Shown here: piece by piece, positions 1 to 7,426 of the stretch
Position numbering within the stretch: position 1 is the stretch's first letter
Layout of the letters: every line of letters begins with the position of its first letter
Assembly: GCA_964581355.1 (NCBI GenBank)
Contig: CAZOOA010000063.1
Span: 1-16,626 of the forward strand
From: CAZOOA01 sp964581355
GTDB taxonomy: Bacteria > Bacillota > Dethiobacteria > DTU022 > UBA8154
Length of the DNA stretch: 16,626 bases
Direction of reading: 5' to 3'
Made by a program: the position numbers and the translations under genes
The notes under the pieces: model-generated
What the model was told of the DNA's origin: nothing
Databases searched by the model: none
The model's input: only the letters and a program-made list of their open reading frames with translations

Positions 1-1
1 C

Positions 2-187
2 CTGCAAGCGGTGGACCAATACCTGAAACTCTTTGACTGTATATTGATACTGCGCCACTATGCAGTGCCGACACACTTGATGCGACAGATTGCAGGAAAA
101 AACATGGCGCTTATCAAAGAACACCTGGCAAATGCAGAAAACACTTCCCGTCTGAATGCGATCTGCTTGCTTCTTATCTGTGCGTAA
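2..187 (+). CDS. C-terminal fragment of a DUF1670-like protein (5' end outside window)
   Basis: An open frame enters from the left edge and ends at TAA 185-187, giving 61 residues. The stretch with AVDQYLKLFD, RHYAVPTHLMRQIAG and ALIKEHLANAE resembles the end of DUF1670 proteins. In that family a helical segment (roughly 'a-ERYL-x-F-x-R-V') is followed by a helix-turn-helix-like 'IA-x-x-TG-x-S-x-x-LV-x-EY' segment. DUF1670 proteins occur in Clostridia and some other phyla, often in several copies, and their function is not established. The fragment lies convergent to the DUF1015 gene. The family call rests on a short tail only and could be wrong; that the frame is coding is more likely than the name. 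Confidence 0.45.
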   Translation: MQAVDQYLKLFDCILILRHYAVPTHLMRQIAGKNMALIKEHLANAENTSRLNAICLLLICA

Positions 188-265
188 GGGAGGTCGACCT
201 CGAAAGTGCTTTCCAGATCAAATAGCGGTTATCTTATTTTCGCGGGCAGAAAAACTAGAAAGGGG
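188..265. other. convergent intergenic spacer with two adjacent inverted repeats
   Basis: Directly after the stop of the left-edge gene lies the perfect 12-bp palindrome GAGGTCGACCTC (190-201). It abuts GAAAG-TG-CTTTC (202-213). Neither is followed by a proper T tract on either strand, so this is not a clear terminator, although its place between convergent genes would suit one. Confidence 0.35.
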
Positions 266-1564
266 TCATTCACCGAGTTTAAGCATAATTAATCCGGTAA
301 CGAACTTTGGGTAAAAGTAAGTTGATTTTTGGGGTATGCGCGTACCTTTTTCCGCATAGTGAATGATTTCCTCTACTGAAGGTTTATTAACAAAAAAGAG
401 ATATTCAGCATCTCCACTGTCTACCTTTTCTTTAGCTTCCCATCCATCTTTGACATACTCCAGCACTGATTCGTCTTTTTTTTCTTCGTCATTCATTCCA
501 AAAATATTTGAAAATACATTTTCCTGCAAGACCATTGTATCCAGCCAGGGTTCAGGTTTTTCCTCTTCTCCTGTTGTTTTGAAAACAAGTTTATATAGAT
601 CTTTTTCAGGGGTATAAAGCCCGATAGCAAGGTTCTCATCCACCGCACTTGTTTGATGAGTGTTAAGCCAGTTTATTAAATCATCCCGGCTTGCCGGCTC
701 TGAAAACTTTTCAATGTCGAACTGCCTGGACAATTCTTTTAGTAAGTAATCCGTCTCCAATTGGCTTTTGGTCAGCAGGCGATATGTCGGATAGACCAAA
801 AGGCCCGGATTGTAAATGTTTACTATAGAAATAAGGGCATGGTCGTAGCCCGGCGCTTCAGTACCCATCTGTTCCCTTTTTTCCTGATAATACTGTAAAG
901 CTGTTTCATAACGATGGTGGCCATCGGCGATTAAGAGCGATTTGTCTTCAAAAAATTTTTGGAGGTTTTCTATAATCTGCTCATCAGTTACTATCCAAAC
1001 CCGATGCTTTTGTCCATCTGTATCTGTAAAATCTATAGTGGGTTCCTGGTCTTTTTTAACTTCTTTAAAACGCTGTTCCATGAAATATTTTTTATCTTCA
1101 TATAAGCCGAAGATAGGGCTAAAGTTGGTCTCACAATACCTCAGCAGTTCCAGGCGATCCTCTTTTGGTTTGCTCATGGTTTCCTCGTGGGGAATTATCT
1201 CTTTTTCTTCAAAGGGAGATAATTTGACACTACAAAAAAGACTTTCCCTGACATATCTTTTACCTTCAATCTCAAAATGCTGTTCATAAAGATATATTGC
1301 AGGTTTTTCTTCTTGTATTAATATACCATTACGAAGCCAGTCGGACAGAGTTGCCGCCGCTCGAGTGTATTTGTTTTCACTGAAACTGTCACCTGGAAGA
1401 GATTTTCCATATTCCAGTCGAATAATATTGTAATTGCTTTCCTGGTAAAGGTCTTCTTGTACTTCCTCACTAATAACATCATAAGGTGGTGTAATTACTT
1501 TTGAATGGTCCAGGGATCCATTGTTTCTGAATCGTATTCCTTTAATTGGACGTATCTGCACCAC
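266..1564 (-). CDS. DUF1015 family protein
   Basis: Member of the DUF1015 family (PF06245), whose biochemical role I do not know to be established. The frame extends to a TTG at 1588, but that extension would encode the Shine-Dalgarno AAAGGAGG (1575-1582). The start is therefore placed at GTG 1562-1564, with a second GTG following; this gives 432 residues. Family hallmarks visible are PPYDVIS near residue 27, IIPHEETMSKPKEDR near 123, and the signature ADGHHRYETAL near 213. The DGHHR motif recalls the conserved DG-x-HR of ParB/sulfiredoxin-fold proteins, a fold that includes serine kinases such as SerK; that link is my inference. It is last in the minus-strand array and 95 bases beyond the deacylase gene. 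The presence of serA and glyA upstream in the array hints at a serine-related role. Confidence 0.88.
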   Translation of the reverse strand: MVQIRPIKGIRFRNNGSLDHSKVITPPYDVISEEVQEDLYQESNYNIIRLEYGKSLPGDSFSENKYTRAAATLSDWLRNGILIQEEKPAIYLYEQHFEIEGKRYVRESLFCSVKLSPFEEKEIIPHEETMSKPKEDRLELLRYCETNFSPIFGLYEDKKYFMEQRFKEVKKDQEPTIDFTDTDGQKHRVWIVTDEQIIENLQKFFEDKSLLIADGHHRYETALQYYQEKREQMGTEAPGYDHALISIVNIYNPGLLVYPTYRLLTKSQLETDYLLKELSRQFDIEKFSEPASRDDLINWLNTHQTSAVDENLAIGLYTPEKDLYKLVFKTTGEEEKPEPWLDTMVLQENVFSNIFGMNDEEKKDESVLEYVKDGWEAKEKVDSGDAEYLFFVNKPSVEEIIHYAEKGTRIPQKSTYFYPKFVTGLIMLKLGE

Positions 1565-1659
1565 GTTGGGTATGCCTCCTTTTAACAAAAACTAGTTTAA
1601 TTGCTACTTATTTACGGAATCATTGGATAGCATTAATTTAATCAAGGAATCGAGTAGTT

Positions 1660-2151
1660 TTATAATAACCTTGGATGTTTTTCACAAGCCTCCAGGAATC
1701 GTTTGAAATCTGCAAAAGACAGTGTAACCGTAGCAGTATTGACATTGGGATGAAAGTTTATAAACTCTTGCTTCTCCAAATTTTTATCTATGACAACTTC
1801 TACCTCGTCCTTCTCGTCATTTATCAGACCAAAAGGAGAAACGGCCCCTGTTTTCAAGCCCAGGTATTTCTCCAGCCTGCGTTCAGAACCAAAGCTAATT
1901 TTTCCTACGCCAAGCTTTTCGGATATTTGATTTAAGTCTGCATTTTTTGAGTGTTCCAGGACTACTAAAAAATGGCGGTTGCCCTTGTTGTTCCGTAAAA
2001 ACAGGTTCTTGGTATGCGAACCTTTTATATCCTTCCAGTATTCCTCCGCTTCTTCTACTGTGTGCACAGGGGGGTGTTCATAGCGGGTATAGGGAATATC
2101 CAGTTCATCCAAGAAATGGTAAACTTTTTCTTCCCCTTTGTTTTCTGTCAT
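1660..2151 (-). CDS. YbaK/ProX-type aminoacyl-tRNA deacylase (PrdX/ProXp-ala-like)
   Basis: A 163-residue single-domain YbaK protein. Relatives are trans-editing enzymes that hydrolyse mischarged tRNA-Pro (for example Ala-tRNA-Pro). In clostridia the PrdX branch lies near proline reductase genes. Seen here: the N-terminal helix and strand with YTRYEHPPVHTVEEA, then KGSHTKNLFLRN with the lysine conserved in the family, and GAVSPFGLINDEKDEVEVVID, typical of the ProX/PrdX branch. The start is set at ATG 2149-2151 because GAGGAG lies 7 bases upstream; the longer frame from TTG 2169 would contain this ribosome binding site. It lies 50 bases downstream of glyA and is probably cotranscribed. Which mischarged tRNA it edits cannot be read from the sequence. 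Confidence 0.85.
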   Translation of the reverse strand: MTENKGEEKVYHFLDELDIPYTRYEHPPVHTVEEAEEYWKDIKGSHTKNLFLRNNKGNRHFLVVLEHSKNADLNQISEKLGVGKISFGSERRLEKYLGLKTGAVSPFGLINDEKDEVEVVIDKNLEKQEFINFHPNVNTATVTLSFADFKRFLEACEKHPRLL

Positions 2152-2201
2152 TCTATCATCTCCTCTCAAAATCTCACTTTGTTAGTTTACCAATAATGAT
2201 T

Positions 2202-3467
2202 TCACTGGGGGAGGGGAAATTCTCTGCACAGCTCGTCCACTTCGTTCTGCATCTTTTGGAGAACCTGGTTGCTATCTGGATTTTGCAACGCTTCTTTAAT
2301 AATAAAGCCAATACGGCGGACCTCTTCAGGCCCCATAGCCCGTGTGGTTATTGCAGGTGTCCCCAGCCTGATCCCGCTGGTTATCCTGGCTCCTTTGGGG
2401 TCAAATGGAACCGTGTTCTTGTTGCATGTAATACCGATAAATTCCAGGATTTCTTCGGCTGCTTTTCCGGTAATGTTCTGGTTTTGCAGGTCTAACAGGA
2501 CCATATGATTATCGGTGCCGCCAGTAACCAGGTTAAATCCATAATTCTGCAGTTCTTCAGCTAAGACCGAAGCATTATTCTTTATGCGCTGCTGGTAGCT
2601 GGTAAAGGAGGGCTCCAAGGCCTCTTTAAGTGCAACTGCCTTGGCGGCAATTACATGCATAAGCGGGCCGCCTTGAATTCCCGGAAAGATAGCTTTGTCT
2701 ACTTGGGGAGCATGCTCCTTTTGACATAATATGAGACCGCCTCGAGGGCCCCGCAAAGTCTTATGAGTGGTAGTCGTAACAAATTCAGCGTGAGGAAACG
2801 GTGAGGGATGCAGGCCCGCAGCTATCAATCCGGCTATATGAGCTATGTCTGCCATGAGATAAGCTCCACATTCTTTTGCTATCTCGGCAAAGCCAACAAA
2901 ATCAAGCTCCCGGGGATAAGCGCTAATTCCGGCTACAATCATTTTTGGCTTTTCCTTTAAGGCAATTTGGCGGACCTGATCCATGTCAATACGACCTGAC
3001 TCAGGAGATACACCATAGGTAATTGCCTGGTAATTCATTCCAGATATATTGACCTTACTGCCGTGAGTAAGGTGACCGCCGTGGGAAAGCTCCATTCCCA
3101 AGATTTTATCCCCGGGTTTCATTGTGGCAACGTATACCGCCAGGTTGGCGGAAGAACCGGAATGGGGCTGCACGTTAGCATGCGGGGCGCCAAATAAATC
3201 GCAGGCACGTTTTATAGCTATTTTTTCTACAATATCGACATGCTCACATCCACCATAGTAGCGTGCTCCCGGGTAGCCTTCGGCATACTTGTTGGTTAAC
3301 TTTGAACCCTGTGCTTCCTGAACAGCGTTGCTAACCAGATTCTCGGAGGCGATCATTTCGATTTTTTGGTTCTGCCTGCTTCCTTCCCCTTTAATAGCTT
3401 GATTAATCTCGGGATCAGCATCCTCCAGGCTTTTATAAGTAAACTCGTATTGTTTTATTCCCTTCAT
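2202..3467 (-). CDS. glyA: serine hydroxymethyltransferase
   Basis: PLP enzyme converting serine and THF to glycine and 5,10-methylene-THF in the cytoplasm. The 421-residue product matches the usual family length. Visible motifs: MIASEN (38-43), YAEGYPGARYYGG with the PLP/substrate tyrosines (61-73), HSGSSANLAV (102-111), MADIAHIAGL with Asp207 and His210, and TTTTHKTLRGPRGG with the Schiff-base Lys236. The frame is open upstream to 3644, but that extension is hydrophobic, unlike SHMT, and overlaps the leader structure. The start is therefore ATG 3465-3467. The AGGAGG at 3482-3487 is 14 bases upstream, a rather long spacing. It follows the second mttB-like gene after 236 bases of leader, so it may be regulated separately from the genes upstream. 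It supplies glycine and C1 units for the neighbouring methyl-transfer genes. Confidence 0.97.
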   Translation of the reverse strand: MKGIKQYEFTYKSLEDADPEINQAIKGEGSRQNQKIEMIASENLVSNAVQEAQGSKLTNKYAEGYPGARYYGGCEHVDIVEKIAIKRACDLFGAPHANVQPHSGSSANLAVYVATMKPGDKILGMELSHGGHLTHGSKVNISGMNYQAITYGVSPESGRIDMDQVRQIALKEKPKMIVAGISAYPRELDFVGFAEIAKECGAYLMADIAHIAGLIAAGLHPSPFPHAEFVTTTTHKTLRGPRGGLILCQKEHAPQVDKAIFPGIQGGPLMHVIAAKAVALKEALEPSFTSYQQRIKNNASVLAEELQNYGFNLVTGGTDNHMVLLDLQNQNITGKAAEEILEFIGITCNKNTVPFDPKGARITSGIRLGTPAITTRAMGPEEVRRIGFIIKEALQNPDSNQVLQKMQNEVDELCREFPLPQ

Positions 3468-3481
3468 GTTATATATGTAAG

Positions 3482-3620
3482 CCTCCTTCTTTCGTGGTCC
3501 GAAAAAAGCTAAAAGAACCAAGTGGGCGGCAAACATTAAGAAAATGCGAAAACATCCGGTGAAAAATTTGCCGCTCCCCCTTGGTCCTGATAGTACGAGC
3601 TTGGTTCTGATAGTACGAGA
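3482..3620 (-). promoter_or_regulatory. structured glyA leader (possible attenuator or riboswitch-like element)
   Basis: Read on the minus strand, the leader holds two adjacent 20-bp repeats, then ACCAAG plus GCGGCAAA, which pair with downstream TTTGCCGC and CTTGGT. This makes a long interrupted helix with a ~33-nt loop, followed by TTCTTTT. Closer to the gene, CTTTTTTCG pairs with CGAAAGAAG across the loop GACCA (9 pairs, one G-U). That hairpin includes the first bases of the ribosome binding site. GAACCAAG of the first repeat could replace GGACCAAG of the second as partner of CTTGGTTC, so two folds exclude each other. It does not match the glycine or THF riboswitch consensus as I know them. 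Confidence 0.5.
3580..3619. repeat. tandem 20-bp direct repeat in the glyA leader
   Basis: Two copies (3580-3599 and 3600-3619) lie head to tail, read on the plus strand as CTTGGTCCTGATAGTACGAG and CTTGGTTCTGATAGTACGAG. They differ at one base (C/T). Confidence 0.95.
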
Positions 3621-3703
3621 ATTATTCGTGTTTCCAAATTCCAAGCATTTAGGGCATTTTAATGATCTTTAATGCCTGCCAGCATTAACTTAACTTATAT
3701 TTT

Positions 3704-5188
3704 TTATGCTTTTGCTTTTGTTTTTACTTTTGCTTCCTCTGCTTTTGCGTCTGCTCTTTTGATGATTTCTTTCATTCCTTTTTCTACATCGGCCGGCAAG
3801 GGCTCTGGTTCGTAATTATCCAGGATGTGGTCCAGGTTTTTATTCACATAATCCAAAATGGTGTTCTTGCCCTGCGCAGTCCAGGCTTCGATATTATGAC
3901 GGTCCAGCAGCTTGGGGAAGTAAAATTCATTTTTATAGTGTTGGCGCGTATGACTAGTGGTTAAAAAGTTGCCACCCGGGCCAACTTCGTCTATCAGGTC
4001 GGCAGCCAAGTGATTTTCGTCCACTGTAATCCCTTTCCCCAGATGTTTCACCATGCCAATAATCTCGTCACAGAGTACCAGCATTTCCAGTGACCCGTTA
4101 AGTCCGCTGTCCAGGTAGCCAACATCATGAACCAGGCTGGCCCCTGAAAGGAAAGCTGTTTCTATGGATATCTGGGCTTCCAATGCGGCCTGTTCATCCA
4201 CTACCCGGGCATCGGTACATCCGGCAGTGGAGAACATGGGCAGGTCCAGGTATTTGGATACATCGGTTAAGGCTGCTGAAGATAGGCTCATTTCCGGTGC
4301 CCCGTAGCAGTAGTTAGACGTTTTCATATCCATTATGGTGACCACGCCACCCATGATGAAAGGCATGCCCGGTTTTTTGAGATGCGCTAACACCATTCCC
4401 TGCAGGGATTCTGCCAGGGTTTGGACGAGCATCCCTGCCAGGCTGGCCGGTGCAGTTGCACCCGCGCTGGGACATGGAGTATAGATAGATGGTATAGATT
4501 TTTCTGCACAGAAGAGAAGCTTTTCCAGGCATTCGTTACTATGAGCTAAAGGAGAACTGGGTTCGATATAGACCGCAAAGTTTGGATTTAAACGAAAGTT
4601 GCTTTCGCTGCCACTGATTAGCAGCTGCATTTCGTAAATATCTTTTAAGCCTTCTTTGTCCACGGCGGTAATTACCAGGGGCTTCTTCGTTCCTTTAACC
4701 ATGGAGAAATACTGGTGACGGTCGTAGGTCTCATCGTGGGGGACATCAGAAGCCAAACCGTGAGACATGAAAAAGTCAACATTGGACAGGGAATCGACTA
4801 CCCGTGCTGCGTCATAAACATCATTACGGGTGTAGCGTCTGCGCTCTCCTGTTTCGCGGCAATAGATAAATGGACAATCCGAACCTGTTCCAAAATACAC
4901 TTCATTTCTACCCAGGTGGAGGTTGCGCTCCCCATCCCGGGAGACCAGAGTAATTTTGTTGGGAGAATCGTTTAAAGCCCTTATTGTCATAGAAGCAGGA
5001 ATTTTTACCAGGTTATCATCTGTTACCAGCGCATCACTGTTTTTAAAAAGCTCAATGGCTTCTTCATTATAAAACTTTCCGCCCACTCTTTCCATGACCT
5101 CCAGGGCGCCTTTGAATATCATTTCCCGTTCATCTTGAGATAGGACCGAAAATTGGGGGGTGCTGTAGTGTACTTGATTAACTTGCAT
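3704..5188 (-). CDS. MttB-like (COG5598) corrinoid-dependent methyltransferase, non-pyrrolysine, paralogue 1
   Basis: Predicted amine:corrinoid methyltransferase that moves a methyl group from a quaternary or methylated amine to the Co(I) corrinoid of a partner protein. Length is 494 residues without an in-frame TAG, so it is not a pyrrolysine enzyme; non-Pyl relatives include MtgB (glycine betaine), MtpB (proline betaine), MtcB (carnitine) and MtyB (butyrobetaine). Visible segments: YFGTGSDCPF (~98), IYTPCPSAGATAPASLAG (~235-252), PFIMGGVVTIMDM (~276-288), FSTAGCTDARVVDEQAA (~319-335) and HDVGYLDSGLNGSL (~354-367). The C-terminus is an unusual Lys/Ala-rich tail (AKAEEAKVKTKAKA). ATG 5186-5188 overlaps the corrinoid gene by 11 bases, which suggests translational coupling and partnership. 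The substrate is unknown; betaine-like compounds are favoured by context. Confidence 0.9.
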   Translation of the reverse strand: MQVNQVHYSTPQFSVLSQDEREMIFKGALEVMERVGGKFYNEEAIELFKNSDALVTDDNLVKIPASMTIRALNDSPNKITLVSRDGERNLHLGRNEVYFGTGSDCPFIYCRETGERRRYTRNDVYDAARVVDSLSNVDFFMSHGLASDVPHDETYDRHQYFSMVKGTKKPLVITAVDKEGLKDIYEMQLLISGSESNFRLNPNFAVYIEPSSPLAHSNECLEKLLFCAEKSIPSIYTPCPSAGATAPASLAGMLVQTLAESLQGMVLAHLKKPGMPFIMGGVVTIMDMKTSNYCYGAPEMSLSSAALTDVSKYLDLPMFSTAGCTDARVVDEQAALEAQISIETAFLSGASLVHDVGYLDSGLNGSLEMLVLCDEIIGMVKHLGKGITVDENHLAADLIDEVGPGGNFLTTSHTRQHYKNEFYFPKLLDRHNIEAWTAQGKNTILDYVNKNLDHILDNYEPEPLPADVEKGMKEIIKRADAKAEEAKVKTKAKA

Positions 5189-5834
5189 TATTCTTTACCT
5201 CTTCAACAAATTTTTGTGTAATCTCCATAGCGGCAGTTGCGCTGGCTCCGTATGCGTCAACACCATTTTCATCGCAAAAAGCCTGATCGATAACGGCACC
5301 CCCGGCCATAGTCTTAACGTTATCTTTCAGATTTGCTTCTTTTAATGATTCTATAACTTCAGTTATTTTCGGGGCCGTAGTGGTAAGCAGGGCCGACATA
5401 CCCAATACCTCGGGGTTTTCTTTTTCGACTGCATCCACAAAGCTTTTTGCAGGCTGGTCTATACCAATATCCACTACCTTGAAGCCCGCACCTTCCAGCA
5501 TTAAGCCCACCAGGTTTTTACCGATATCGTGCAGATCGCCTTCTACGGTGCCCAGGACCACGGTGCCTTTCATTTTAAAGTCGCCATCAGAAGACACCAA
5601 AGCGGGTTTTATTATATTCATAACCTCATGCATAACGCTGGCGGAGTTTAGCACTTCCGGTATATACATTTCATAATTCTTAAACCTATCCCCGACTACT
5701 TCCATTCCCGCCAAAACTCCATCGTCAAGCAGCTCTTGTGGGCTTAATCCTTCTTCTATACCCTGCTGGGCCAGCTCTTTGCCCATTTCGACTTCTCCTT
5801 CTATCATGGCTTGAGATAATTTCTTGAGTATCAT
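5178..5834 (-). CDS. corrinoid (cobalamin-binding) methyl-carrier protein, MtbC/MttC/MtgC-like
   Basis: The 218-residue carrier shuttles methyl groups between substrate-specific and central methyltransferases in the cytoplasm. It has an N-terminal helical B12-binding-2 cap (~1-88) and a C-terminal Rossmann-like B12 domain (~90-215). The cobalt-ligating motif D-x-H-x-x-G reads GDLHDIGKN with His102. A downstream SALLTTT segment and MAGGAVIDQAF complete the base-off/His-on cobalamin signature. The start ATG 5832-5834 has AGGAGG ten bases upstream. It sits between two MttB-like genes, 54 bases after the first and overlapping the second by 11. The single carrier probably serves both. No RamA/RamQ-type ATP-dependent reactivator, which such carriers normally need, is in the window. 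Confidence 0.94.
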   Translation of the reverse strand: MILKKLSQAMIEGEVEMGKELAQQGIEEGLSPQELLDDGVLAGMEVVGDRFKNYEMYIPEVLNSASVMHEVMNIIKPALVSSDGDFKMKGTVVLGTVEGDLHDIGKNLVGLMLEGAGFKVVDIGIDQPAKSFVDAVEKENPEVLGMSALLTTTAPKITEVIESLKEANLKDNVKTMAGGAVIDQAFCDENGVDAYGASATAAMEITQKFVEEVKNNAS

Positions 5835-5888
5835 AACGTAAATTCCTCCTTTAATTATTATTCATTAAGTTTTTGAGCTTCTTCCTGT

Positions 5889-7355
5889 TTACTTTGCCAC
5901 TTTTTCCCTGGCAACCCTTTCTTCAGCTTCCTCTAAGATTTTTTCTATTTCTCTTTGGGCACTTTCCGGAACTTCAGGTGGCTGGTGGTTTTCGATCAGG
6001 TGCCTGGTTTTCTCTTTTACTTTTTCTCCAAGTGTCTTGGCTCCGGCGTTCTTCCATTCCTCGTACGGCAGGCGGTTGAGCATTTCCGGTTCCCAGGTTT
6101 CTGTTCGGAAATGCCTGTTGGTATGCTCGTGGAGTAGGTAGTGTCCTTGTGGCCCCACTTTATCAATTACATCAATAGCCATGGTTTCCTCGTTAACCTC
6201 TATACCCTTGGCAATATGAAAAGCCATGCCCAGGATTTCATCGTTCATTACCACATTAAAAAGGTTGCCCGTTAAGCCTGATTCGGAATAACCGGTGTCG
6301 TGAATTATGTTTCCACCGCTTAATACAGCGGTATAATTGGAGATGGCTCCTTCAATGGCTGCCTGTGGTTCAGTAATCTTGGCATCGGTGCAGCCACCGG
6401 TAGAAAATACGGGAATATCCAGGTATTTGCCAAGGTCGGTTATGCCTGCACACATAATGCTCAATTCCGGCCCGCCGTATATATAGGTGGTGGTAAGCAT
6501 ATCCATTACCGTCATAACCCCACCCATAATAAAGGGGGCTCCTCTTCGCTTCAGCTGGCCTATCACCAGCCCGGTCAAGCACTCCGCGGTAGCATTGGTT
6601 AAAAGTCCGGCAAAGGTGGCAGGTTCAGTCCCCCCGCCCATACAGCAAGGCGTATAAATAGCAGGAACATGTTTTTCTGCGCAGAATAAAGCTTTATCTA
6701 CGCTTTCATGGTTGCTGACCAGGGGAGGAATAGGTTCCATGTAAAACATAAAGTTTGGCTTGCGCTGAAACTCTTCTTCTCCTCCAGCCATAGCTACGGC
6801 AACTTTGTAGATGCTCTCACAGTTTTCTCGGTCAAAGGACCAAGCAGCAATAGGCTTAGTTGTATTGGTAATTAGTTCTACGAACTCGTAGAGGTCAGAC
6901 AGTTCCGTTGTGGTATCACTGATAGAGCCCAGTCCTTCTACAAAATGGATATTTTCCAGTGCATCACATACCCTGGCTACATCCGCCGCATCTTTTCTCA
7001 AAAAAGACCTTCTTTCTTCAGTGTAAGGGTCGATATAGTTAGGCATACTGGGCCCTGTTCCCGGGTACACTTCGTTTTTCCTCAATCTTAAAACGCCTGA
7101 CCCGTCCCAGTGATGTACTATAAAATTATCTGGAACCAGTGAAATAGCTTCCTTTACGAGGTAGGGAGGAATATACACCCGTACCCCGTCAACATGGCTC
7201 CCTGCCTCTTTCAACAAGTTTCGTGCTTCTTCATGGTGGACATCCACTCCCGTGCGTTGCATAACTTCCAAGACATTGTGATATATTGCTTCGCACTGGT
7301 CTTCAGATAAAACTTGAAACTGGGTAGTTCTATTTGTAGTTACATTTGTTCTCAT
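5889..7355 (-). CDS. MttB-like (COG5598) corrinoid-dependent methyltransferase, non-pyrrolysine, paralogue 2
   Basis: A 488-residue member of the same family as the gene at 3704-5188, but clearly diverged, so not a recent duplicate. Shared blocks are VYPGTGPSMP (~97), IYTPCCMGGGTEPATFAG, PFIMGGVMTVMDM, FSTGGCTDAKITEPQAA and HDTGYSESGLTGNL. There is no in-frame TAG. In contrast to paralogue 1 it has Cys-Cys-Met in the IYTPC block and Gly-Gly before Cys-Thr-Asp. These differences could reflect different substrates, for example successive methyl donors such as betaine and dimethylglycine; that is inference. The start ATG 7353-7355 has AAGGAGG a few bases upstream. It lies 71 bases downstream of serA and 54 upstream of the corrinoid gene. 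The acidic/basic C-terminal helix resembles the tail of paralogue 1. Confidence 0.9.
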   Translation of the reverse strand: MRTNVTTNRTTQFQVLSEDQCEAIYHNVLEVMQRTGVDVHHEEARNLLKEAGSHVDGVRVYIPPYLVKEAISLVPDNFIVHHWDGSGVLRLRKNEVYPGTGPSMPNYIDPYTEERRSFLRKDAADVARVCDALENIHFVEGLGSISDTTTELSDLYEFVELITNTTKPIAAWSFDRENCESIYKVAVAMAGGEEEFQRKPNFMFYMEPIPPLVSNHESVDKALFCAEKHVPAIYTPCCMGGGTEPATFAGLLTNATAECLTGLVIGQLKRRGAPFIMGGVMTVMDMLTTTYIYGGPELSIMCAGITDLGKYLDIPVFSTGGCTDAKITEPQAAIEGAISNYTAVLSGGNIIHDTGYSESGLTGNLFNVVMNDEILGMAFHIAKGIEVNEETMAIDVIDKVGPQGHYLLHEHTNRHFRTETWEPEMLNRLPYEEWKNAGAKTLGEKVKEKTRHLIENHQPPEVPESAQREIEKILEEAEERVAREKVAK

Positions 7356-7426
7356 TGTTTTCCTCCTTACTTTTCTTCATTAAGTAAAACAGCACTTTGT
7401 AGTTAGCGGGTTAGCTCATTCCCTCC

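Noticed and set aside
1947..2495. 182-codon plus-strand frame overlapping glyA and the deacylase gene
   Set aside because: It is antisense to two confidently identified genes and has no recognisable domain.
3468..3644. N-terminal extension of serine hydroxymethyltransferase by 59 residues with a hydrophobic segment
   Set aside because: SHMT is cytosolic and starts about 10 residues before the conserved core. The extension covers the repeats and hairpins and has no ribosome binding site.
3704..7355. Pyrrolysine-containing trimethylamine methyltransferase genes
   Set aside because: Both frames run full length with no internal TAG, and no pyl genes are present in the window.
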